In this document: piece by piece, positions 1 through 5,090 of the stretch | Numbering within the stretch: the stretch's first letter is position 1 | Layout: every line of letters begins with the position of its first letter | DNA from: Alphaproteobacteria bacterium | Lineage (GTDB): Bacteria > Pseudomonadota > Alphaproteobacteria > UBA8366 > Aestuariispiraceae | Direction of reading: 5' to 3' | NCBI GenBank assembly: GCA_006844765.1 | Contig: SPJV01000173.1 | Coordinates: 1 to 9,751 of the forward strand | DNA length: 9,751 bases | The notes under the pieces: model-generated | Told to the model about the DNA's origin: nothing | Database searches by the model: none | Seen by the model: the letters and a program-made list of their open reading frames with translations, nothing else | Position numbers and translations under genes: made by a program

Positions 1-136
1 GGAACTGGCGGTGCTGGAACCGGCGCGGGAACACAAATCCCGCCATGCTTCCATCATGTTGCCCTTCGATGCCTTGGTCCGTGGTTTTGCGGAACATGCG
101 GAGGCGGCTGGCGCATCGGAAAAGACCGGGTCTTGA
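1..136 (+). CDS. C-terminal end of a probable NifU-like Fe-S cluster scaffold protein (partial)
   Basis: An open frame enters from the left edge (first full codon at base 2) and stops with TGA at 134-136, giving about 44 residues. The tail contains EPAREHKSRHASIMLPFDAL, followed by an Ala/Glu-rich end. From memory, this resembles the C-terminus of the short NifU-like scaffold proteins that sit directly before yidD in many alphaproteobacteria; that recollection and the position next to yidD are the only grounds for the name. No cysteine ligands fall in the visible part, so the family cannot be confirmed here. The stop codon overlaps the TTG start of yidD, so the two genes are translationally coupled. 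It could be another small protein with the same neighbour. Confidence 0.45.
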   Translation, partial: ELAVLEPAREHKSRHASIMLPFDALVRGFAEHAEAAGASEKTGS

Positions 137-450
137 GCGCGGACGGGAATACTCCCGCGGTTTCGTCTGAGGCCCAGAAACCGAAGCCAAAGCCGAAGAC
201 GAAACCAACACCAAAGCCAAAACCAAAATTGGGCCTGACAGCACGACTGCTGATCGGTCTCGTCTATCTCTATCGCTACAGCTTGAGTTATTTCCTCGGC
301 CGGCAATGCCGGTTTCTGCCAACCTGTTCAGAATACGCCGTCGAGGCCATACAACGCCACGGCGCCTGGAAAGGCACAAAACTAGCCACCCGCCGCATCG
401 CCCGCTGCCACCCCTGGGGCGACGACGGATACGACCCCGTCCCGGATTGA
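133..450 (+). CDS. yidD: YidD, membrane protein insertion efficiency factor
   Basis: A 105-residue protein. Residues about 35-105 match the YidD (DUF37) family: a hydrophobic, amphipathic start (LIGLVYLYRYSLSYFLG), then the conserved stretch with CRFLPTCSEYAVEAI, three cysteines, and the C-terminal HPWGDDGYDPVP. YidD is a small inner-membrane-associated protein that assists YidC/Sec insertion of membrane proteins. The usual length is about 70-85 residues; this one is longer because of a Lys/Pro-rich leader (residues 16-32). The TTG start at 133 overlaps the TGA of the upstream gene, which fits translational coupling. A TTG at 229 would give a protein of usual size but has no visible Shine-Dalgarno. 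Family assignment is firm; the exact start is less so. Confidence 0.92.
   Translation: MSADGNTPAVSSEAQKPKPKPKTKPTPKPKPKLGLTARLLIGLVYLYRYSLSYFLGRQCRFLPTCSEYAVEAIQRHGAWKGTKLATRRIARCHPWGDDGYDPVPD
178..228 (+). repeat. Lys-Pro low-complexity tract inside yidD
   Basis: Seventeen codons alternate mainly between lysine and proline, with three threonines, encoded by degenerate repeats of ccaaag/ccgaag-like hexamers. The tract sits between the start and the conserved YidD core. It is strongly basic and probably disordered and extended. Codon variation between units argues that it is not a brand-new slippage expansion. Confidence 0.85.
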
Positions 451-503
451 AAACAGCAAGGTTCCCTTAAGGCGCGAGACACTCTATCGTTTCTGGCTAA
501 CAT

Positions 504-1340
504 GTGGATTTGTCAGAAGGCGAAGTCGGAGTGTCCAAGTCGAACAATGATATAGATGCTGATCAACTCATCGAGGCACTAAACGCATGGGCGAAGACAG
601 CCGTTGCTGTTCGAAATTGGACTACGAGGCCCAATGAAGATGGCGACGCTCATCTTTATACGAGGATCGATGTGACAGAAGAACGACTTCGACTCGGTCG
701 TGGTAACTCCGTGTTGTTGGAACCCAGGCAACCGACGATTAGATACCGGCTTTCCGGAGCAACCTATCTGTTCCGAACACTTTCTCCGAACCTTGAAACT
801 GAATATTCTGAGGGTCGGAAAGAAAATGTAACAATTGATAAATCTGTGACCAGATCCTCAGTCAAGGAAGGCGAGGCGAAATTTTCTGCAAAGGTTGGCA
901 CGTCGGGTGCTGAAGTTGAAGGTGGTCTAGGACAAGGCAAAGAACTGGCACTTGGATCGGATACCGGACGGAAACTAAACTATGAGGTTCTCCGCAAACC
1001 AGCGACCGCTTTCCTTGCACCGGGTGACCGCCAGTTGGATATTACTGTTCAAGCGCCGGATGAAGAATCTTTACCTCGGCCCGGCTATAGCGGCCCAGTT
1101 ATAAAGCTCGTTCTTGACCGGGATTCCAACTTCACGGATGCGGCGCTGGAGACATCGGTAACCTTTAAAGACTCCCAAGGCCTTCGTATGAAAGACCCCA
1201 GGGGGGCGTTTCGCGATTTGGAAACGAACCATACCAAACACACGATCGCCAATATCCTTATGGATTTGTTGGTGGACGAAGCCGTTGCCGACCAATTTGA
1301 AACCTTGGATGCTTTGCAGAACAAGGATTCTGAAGAATGA
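504..1340 (+). CDS. Hypothetical protein, first gene of a two-gene cassette with the LRR/pentapeptide protein
   Basis: A 278-residue protein that I do not recognise. It is hydrophilic with no signal peptide or membrane segment. The middle (about residues 100-165) is rich in Gly, Ser, Thr, Glu and Lys and looks like a flexible or beta-rich segment; residues about 200-225 contain a hydrophobic VIKLVLDRDSNF stretch; the C-terminus looks helical and acidic. The longest start is GTG at 504, but the in-frame GTG at 531 (MSKSNND) has a better ribosome-binding site (AGAAGG at 515-520), so the true protein may be nine residues shorter. Its last four bases (ATGA) overlap the start of the next gene, indicating coupled translation. 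It is AT-rich for the window: hand counts give 28, 21 and 32 G+C in the 60-base stretches 541-600, 781-840 and 1021-1080, against 39 for 4861-4920 in fzlA. That suggests acquisition by transfer. Confidence 0.8.
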   Translation: MDLSEGEVGVSKSNNDIDADQLIEALNAWAKTAVAVRNWTTRPNEDGDAHLYTRIDVTEERLRLGRGNSVLLEPRQPTIRYRLSGATYLFRTLSPNLETEYSEGRKENVTIDKSVTRSSVKEGEAKFSAKVGTSGAEVEGGLGQGKELALGSDTGRKLNYEVLRKPATAFLAPGDRQLDITVQAPDEESLPRPGYSGPVIKLVLDRDSNFTDAALETSVTFKDSQGLRMKDPRGAFRDLETNHTKHTIANILMDLLVDEAVADQFETLDALQNKDSEE

Positions 1341-2485
1341 TATCCCGGCACCTTGCGCAAGGCCTTCTCCGTTTGATGGAGACCGATCAGACAGACTTTT
1401 GCGCATTGGTTGCGTTGGCGGGATTAGACCCGTCCACAGCCTTTCGGGGCGCTGATCTGCGCAGTGTCGATTTAACGGATCAGGATTTAACCGCGTTTGA
1501 TTTCACGGATGCGGATTTCGATGGGGCCATCTTGGTGGGAACCCGGTTTTCAGCGGATGGTGTGCGCAAGGAACAACTTCAGGGGTGTCTGATCCGCGAT
1601 TCTTTCATCGGCGAAAACAGTCTGACCGGGCGTGTCGGCATTCCCTTACCGCAGGATCGGAAGCAGGCTTTTGCTCTGCTGCCTAAGCTTCCGAACGTCA
1701 CGGCACGGACTGCCTTGGCAATGTCCTTGTCGCCGTTGAGGACTGAGGGAGAGGTCGAGCAAGTGACAGCCTGCGCCCCAAGCGCGCCGGTTTCAGTCGT
1801 CTTGACGGCGCAACCGATTTCCACGCTTTCCTTTGTCACCGGTTTGCCGAACCTACAATCGCTCTACCTGAGCTTTTCCGAGATCAGCGACGTCACAGCG
1901 CTCAAGGATTTGGCACAGCTACAATCGCTCTACCTGAGAGAGACCAACATCAGCGACGTCTCAGCGCTCAAGGATATGACACAGCTACAATCGCTCTACC
2001 TGAGAGAGACCAACATCAGCGACGTCTCAGCGCTCAAGGATTTGACACAGCTACAATCGCTCGACCTGAGCAATACCAACATCAGCGACGTCTCAGCGCT
2101 CAAGGATTTGACACAGCTACAATCGCTCTACCTGAGAAAGACCAAGATCAGTGATGTTGGATCCGTGTTGCAGCGGCGATTCAGTCGCTTGGTCTTAATG
2201 GGGGCAGATCTGATTGAGTTGGACCTGACGGGGGCGGACCTGAGGGGGGCGGACCTGAGGGGGGCGGACCTGACGGAGGCGGACCTGAGGGGGGCGTCAT
2301 GCAGCGGGATGCGTATTGACTCGGCCCGGCTGCATGACGCTGATTTTACGAATGCCACAGGTCTCACCCAGGCGCAAATTGACCGGGCGGAGGGCAATGC
2401 TGGAACGAAGCTACCGGATGATTTGCACCATCCCGCGCATTGGGACACGGATGACGTGAACTTGAGGCGGAAGAATAGCCCGTGA
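1337..2485 (+). CDS. Leucine-rich repeat protein flanked by pentapeptide repeats
   Basis: A 382-residue protein with three repeat blocks. Residues 36-71 are a first pentapeptide block (FRGADLRSVDLTDQDL and following). Residues 170-279 are five 22-residue leucine-rich repeats with consensus LTQLQSLYLRETNISDVSALKD minus end variants, the SDS22/internalin-like class. Residues 285-321 are a second pentapeptide block built on ADLRG units. The tail contains GLTQAQIDRAEGN and LPDDLHHPAHW, an ending I associate with proteobacterial pentapeptide-repeat proteins. There is no signal peptide, membrane segment or enzyme motif. Both repeat types form right-handed solenoids used for protein binding, so a scaffold or recognition role is an inference. 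The ATG overlaps the previous gene by four bases, so the two products are probably made together. The linker at residues about 72-169 is unrecognised. Confidence 0.88.
   Translation: MISRHLAQGLLRLMETDQTDFCALVALAGLDPSTAFRGADLRSVDLTDQDLTAFDFTDADFDGAILVGTRFSADGVRKEQLQGCLIRDSFIGENSLTGRVGIPLPQDRKQAFALLPKLPNVTARTALAMSLSPLRTEGEVEQVTACAPSAPVSVVLTAQPISTLSFVTGLPNLQSLYLSFSEISDVTALKDLAQLQSLYLRETNISDVSALKDMTQLQSLYLRETNISDVSALKDLTQLQSLDLSNTNISDVSALKDLTQLQSLYLRKTKISDVGSVLQRRFSRLVLMGADLIELDLTGADLRGADLRGADLTEADLRGASCSGMRIDSARLHDADFTNATGLTQAQIDRAEGNAGTKLPDDLHHPAHWDTDDVNLRRKNSP
1844..2173 (+). repeat. Five tandem 66-bp units encoding 22-residue LRRs
   Basis: Units in codon phase run 1844-1909, 1910-1975, 1976-2041, 2042-2107 and 2108-2173. 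The middle units are nearly identical in DNA, including third positions; in the stretch following acagct, the copies at 1915-1980 and 1981-2046 differ at one base (aggatatgac against aggatttgac). The first and last units are diverged caps. The 66-bp period preserves the reading frame, so gain or loss of units would change protein length by 22 residues. Confidence 0.95.
2221..2295 (+). repeat. Five tandem 15-bp units encoding pentapeptide repeats
   Basis: The octamer ggacctga recurs at 2221, 2236, 2251, 2266 and 2281, exactly 15 bases apart, each followed by a gggggc-like run. Translated, this is the A-D-L-R/T-G/E pentapeptide pattern at residues about 296-320 of the LRR protein. DNA-level identity among units indicates recent duplication or ongoing homogenisation. 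Confidence 0.93.
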
Positions 2486-2518
2486 CCCTTTACGCGCCGC
2501 GCTTCCGCGCCAGGCGGC

Positions 2519-3352
2519 TCAACCCACCATTTGCAGCTTCAGCAATTCCCGTGCTTCTGCGACGCTCGCCGGGTGGCGGTTGTATTGGGGGCATAGGTCG
2601 GCGGCGAGTTTGACCAGGGCGGCGTTGCTGGGGGCCAGGCTGTCTTTATCCAGGCGGACATTATCTTCCAGGCCCGTGCGCACGTGCCCACCACGCTCCA
2701 GCGACCAGTGGACCAGATCGATCTGGAAGCGGCCGATGCCGGCGCCGGTCCAGGTGGCGTCCGGCGCCAGGCGTTTTGTCGTATCTACGTAGAAATCGAA
2801 GACCTGCCGGTCTACGGGCATGGCGTTCTTCACACCCATGACGAACTGGATATGCAAGGGCCCTTTGATCCTGCCCGCTTTTTCCATCTGAACTGCGGAG
2901 AAGATCATGGACAGATCGAAGGCCTCGATCTCCGGCTTTACGTCATGTTCCAACATCGCGCCGGCCAGATGGTCGATCAGCTCGGGACTGTTCTCATAGA
3001 CACGGGTCGGGAAGTTGCAGGACCCGGTGGAGAGCGAGGCCATATCCGGCTTCAGCGGGATCATACCCGCACGCTCAGAACCAACGCCGGAGCGGCCGCC
3101 GGTTGAGAACTGCACGATCATGCCGGGACAATGTTTCCGCAAACCGTCCAGCAGCTGTCCGAATTTCTCCGGATCCGAGGTGGTGGAGCCGTCATCATTG
3201 CGCACATGACAATGGGCGAGGCTTGCACCTGCCTCGAATGCCTCATGGGTGGATTCAACCTGCTCTGCGACCGTGATCGGCACAGCGGGGTTGTTTTCTT
3301 TTTTCGGCACGGAACCGGTGATCGCGACAGTGATGATGGCGGGAGTGGACAT
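2519..3352 (-). CDS. Beta-keto acid cleavage enzyme (BKACE, DUF849 family)
   Basis: A 277-residue protein of normal family length. BKACE enzymes are zinc-dependent TIM-barrel proteins that condense a beta-keto acid with acetyl-CoA and cleave it to acetoacetate plus a new acyl-CoA. The zinc site is visible: HCH at residues 47-49 in AHCHVRNDDG, and Glu229 in GGHVRTGLEDN, with Arg225 and Asp230 beside it. STGG at 83-86 and HIQFVMGV at 167-174 are further family landmarks. Compared from memory with the founding enzyme Kce (3-keto-5-aminohexanoate cleavage), Val15 stands where Kce has Glu14 and Ser111 where it has Thr106. The substrate is therefore probably not the amino-substituted acid. It is convergent with the LRR gene (33-base gap) and is not in an operon with other catabolic genes, so the pathway is unknown. 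The ribosome-binding site before the ATG is weak. Confidence 0.92.
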   Translation of the reverse strand: MSTPAIITVAITGSVPKKENNPAVPITVAEQVESTHEAFEAGASLAHCHVRNDDGSTTSDPEKFGQLLDGLRKHCPGMIVQFSTGGRSGVGSERAGMIPLKPDMASLSTGSCNFPTRVYENSPELIDHLAGAMLEHDVKPEIEAFDLSMIFSAVQMEKAGRIKGPLHIQFVMGVKNAMPVDRQVFDFYVDTTKRLAPDATWTGAGIGRFQIDLVHWSLERGGHVRTGLEDNVRLDKDSLAPSNAALVKLAADLCPQYNRHPASVAEARELLKLQMVG

Positions 3353-3389
3353 GAGTGGAACCTGATTGAGTTATGGAGATGCGCCACTA

Positions 3390-3414
3390 TTGCGAGGTGT
3401 GCGGCGCGTCGCAA
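3390..3414. promoter_or_regulatory. Inverted repeat upstream of the BKACE gene, possible operator
   Basis: TTGCGA (3390-3395) and TCGCAA (3409-3414) form a perfect 6-bp inverted repeat with 13 bases between, starting 38 bases upstream of the BKACE start. The position suits an operator or activator site, but short arms of this kind also occur by chance in GC-rich DNA and no regulator gene is adjacent. Confidence 0.3.
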
Positions 3415-3452
3415 GACCCTCTACCTCCATTATCGAGGCCTGAAATGCAAGA

Positions 3453-3480
3453 CGACGGCGTTCATTTCTGAACGCCGCCG
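3453..3480 (-). other. Strong hairpin in the BKACE-recX intergenic region
   Basis: Arms 3453-3464 and 3469-3480 pair over 12 positions with one mismatch (A3455 opposite C3478) around a four-base loop (tttc). On the + strand no T-run follows. On the - strand the hairpin is followed by TCTTGCATTTC, a moderately T-rich stretch, so it could be a weak intrinsic terminator or attenuator of a - strand transcript heading for the BKACE gene. It could also be part of a structured RNA. The rest of 3353-3692 contains no gene I can support: short open frames on both strands there lack start signals and recognisable protein features. Confidence 0.45.
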
Positions 3481-3625
3481 CCTTAAACGGTTGGCCGGTG
3501 CCGGATGGGAGGGGCAGGAATTTGGCTCCCGGCCTTCCGGTTTTTGCGTTCCGTCCCGAGGCGCCTTGCGTCTTGGTTCGTCCCGCTTTCTGAGGATGAA
3601 TGTAGCGATCCCCACCCGAATCCGA

Positions 3626-3641
3626 TGTGATGTAGGTCACA
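3626..3641. promoter_or_regulatory. CRP-type binding site upstream of recX
   Basis: The sequence TGTGA-N6-TCACA (N6 = tgtagg) is a perfect match to the symmetrical core bound by CRP/cAMP-receptor-type regulators. It lies about 60 bases upstream of the recX ATG and about 285 bases upstream of the BKACE start. An AT-rich stretch (3647-3692) follows, where the recX promoter is expected, but no -35/-10 pair is clear enough to place the start of transcription. The protein that binds is unknown; alphaproteobacteria have several CRP/FNR-family proteins. Confidence 0.5.
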
Positions 3642-3692
3642 GAGTACAAAAATAATCTGAATTTGCGCTAAAAAATGAGTTAAGCTATTGAA

Positions 3693-4319
3693 ATGAATGA
3701 AGAAAAAAAATTCAAAAATTTCACGGGTAAAGCCGGATTTCAGGCGTCGGGGCAGTCGCGTCGGCGGGTGCCGAAACGCGCAACGCCGGCTTTGCTGGAA
3801 AAGGCAGCGCTTTGGTATCTTGAGCGCTATTCCTCAACCGCCGCCAACCTCCAAACAGTGTTGATGCGCCGGGTTCGCCGGTCACTGGATCTTCATGGGG
3901 GAGAGGCAGAACCTTTGATCGAGGCGGTGCAGGATATTGTGACCCGCTTCACCCGCGCCGGTATGGTCGATGACCGGGCCTTTGCCGAGGCGCGGGTTGT
4001 CAGTCTCGCACGGCGGGGGAAGGGCGCACGTCTGATTCGTCAGCATTTGGTCGCGAAAGGCGTTGAACCTGATATGGCCGATTCTGTCCTCGCAGCTCGG
4101 CGGGAGGAAGAAAATGGTGCGGAGGGGGGGCAAGATCCCGATTTCACTGCTGCCATTCGATATGCCCAGCGCCGTCGCATTGGGCCCTGGCGTCACTCTG
4201 CGCGGCAAGAGAATCGGCAACGCGATATGGCGGCACTTGGCCGGCAGGGACATGACTACGAAACCGCCAGGAAAGTGATCGATGCGGAAGACCCGGAACT
4301 GCTTCTTGAGACCCTATGA
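3693..4319 (+). CDS. recX: RecX, regulator of RecA
   Basis: A 208-residue protein in the usual size range for RecX. Residues 34-58 (ALWYLERYSSTAANLQTVLMRRVRR) match the alphaproteobacterial RecX N-terminal helix repeat, followed by RFTRAGMVDDRAFAEARV and RRGKGARLIRQHLVAKGV, the typical three-helix RecX repeats. RecX binds RecA filaments and dampens strand exchange and SOS induction in the cytoplasm. It is unusual in standing far from recA in this window. The ATG at 3693 has no clear Shine-Dalgarno and is followed by an A8 run (3703-3710). A GTG at 3768 would start just before the conserved part, so the N-terminal 25 residues are less certain. A CRP-type palindrome lies upstream. The downstream gene fzlA is 102 bases away with its own promoter-like sequence. 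Confidence 0.88.
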   Translation: MNEEKKFKNFTGKAGFQASGQSRRRVPKRATPALLEKAALWYLERYSSTAANLQTVLMRRVRRSLDLHGGEAEPLIEAVQDIVTRFTRAGMVDDRAFAEARVVSLARRGKGARLIRQHLVAKGVEPDMADSVLAARREEENGAEGGQDPDFTAAIRYAQRRRIGPWRHSARQENRQRDMAALGRQGHDYETARKVIDAEDPELLLETL

Positions 4320-4384
4320 CGGGGTTTTGGGGGCGCCAAAAGCAACATCGCGAGAATTTGAGTCTATTGATGTGGGCGGGACGC

Positions 4385-4413
4385 TTGTCGCGGACGCGAA
4401 CGGGCGGTATATG
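4385..4413 (+). promoter_or_regulatory. Sigma70-type promoter of fzlA
   Basis: TTGTCG (4385-4390), a 17-base spacer, and TATATG (4408-4413) make a good -35/-10 pair. The expected transcription start is near 4419-4422, at or next to the fzlA ATG (4422). No Shine-Dalgarno precedes the ATG, so a leaderless mRNA is plausible. A GAGTC (GANTC methylation motif) at 4360-4364 lies 21 bases upstream of the -35; such sites are frequent by chance. Confidence 0.5.
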
Positions 4414-4421
4414 CGAATGTC

Positions 4422-5090
4422 ATGATGCTTCTCTATCATCTCTGGCTGTCGCCCCATTGCCGCAAGGCCCGCCTCGTGCTGGGCGAAAAGCAGCTCGCCT
4501 TCGATATGCGTATCCAAAAGACCTGGGAATGGGATGAAGAATTCCTGGCGATCAATCCAGCCGGCAATGTCCCGGTCCTGGTGGATGAGGATGGCAACCG
4601 GGTTTGCGGCTCGCAGCCGATTTGCGAGTATCTGGATGAGATGTATGGCGATAAGCCTTTGCTGGGGACCGGTGCGGTCACACGGGCTGAGGTTCGGCGG
4701 CTGATCGAATGGTTCGATATCAAGTTTCATGATGAGGTTGGCCGCAATCTGGTCGATGAGAAGATCATGAAGCGCTTCCTCGGCATGGGGGAGCCCTCCA
4801 GCAGCGCGATCCGGGCCGGCGGTACAAATCTGCGCAATCATATGGGCTATCTCGCCTGGCTGGCCGAACGTCGCAGCTGGCTCGCCGGGGAAGAGATGAC
4901 TTTGGCCGATCTGACAGCCGCCGCGCATCTGTCCTGCGTTGATTACCTGGGTGATGTGCCCTGGGAAGACTATCCGGAGGCGAAGGACTGGTATGCCCGC
5001 GTTAAGTCCCGCCCAAGCTTCCGCCCTATCCTAGGCGACCATATCCCCGGCGCCCCGCCACCGAAGCATTACGCGGATCTGGATTTTTAG
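4422..5090 (+). CDS. fzlA: FzlA, FtsZ-binding glutathione S-transferase-fold division protein
   Basis: A 222-residue GST-fold protein. The N-terminal thioredoxin-like domain (residues 1-80) has LWLSPHCRKARLVL, the cis-proline loop NPAGNVPVL (Pro51) and GSQPICEYLDE, where canonical GSTs have an E-S pair. The helical C-terminal domain carries LADLTAAAHLSCVDYLGDVPW. The end, PPKHYADLDF, matches the conserved tail that I recall for Caulobacter FzlA, which binds FtsZ filaments and helps switch on septal wall synthesis. FzlA is not known to act as a glutathione transferase. The start may be ATG 4422 or the adjacent ATG 4425. Its stop (5088-5090) overlaps the stop of the convergent gene (5087-5089), so there is no space for a terminator between them. 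Confidence 0.88.
   Translation: MMLLYHLWLSPHCRKARLVLGEKQLAFDMRIQKTWEWDEEFLAINPAGNVPVLVDEDGNRVCGSQPICEYLDEMYGDKPLLGTGAVTRAEVRRLIEWFDIKFHDEVGRNLVDEKIMKRFLGMGEPSSSAIRAGGTNLRNHMGYLAWLAERRSWLAGEEMTLADLTAAAHLSCVDYLGDVPWEDYPEAKDWYARVKSRPSFRPILGDHIPGAPPPKHYADLDF

Noticed and set aside
1844..2173. Regular 66-bp repeats considered as a CRISPR array
   Set aside because: The whole unit is repeated without unique spacers, stays in one reading frame, and translates into a good LRR consensus.
2128..2448. A - strand frame with repeated RSAPL units
   Set aside because: It is the reverse reading of the 15-bp pentapeptide repeats and has no independent support.
2486..2518. An intrinsic terminator between the convergent LRR and BKACE genes
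   Set aside because: The short GC-rich gap has only poor pairing and no T-run on either strand.
3131..3655. A 174-codon open frame on the + strand
   Set aside because: It starts antisense inside the BKACE gene and runs through the intergenic region into the CRP-like site; no ribosome-binding site and no recognisable protein features.
3353..3692. A tRNA, SRP RNA or 6S RNA in the intergenic region
   Set aside because: No cloverleaf, no SRP-type conserved loop and no long closing stem with central bubble could be found by eye.
4314..4928. A 204-codon open frame on the - strand
   Set aside because: Antisense to fzlA, whose match to its family is strong.
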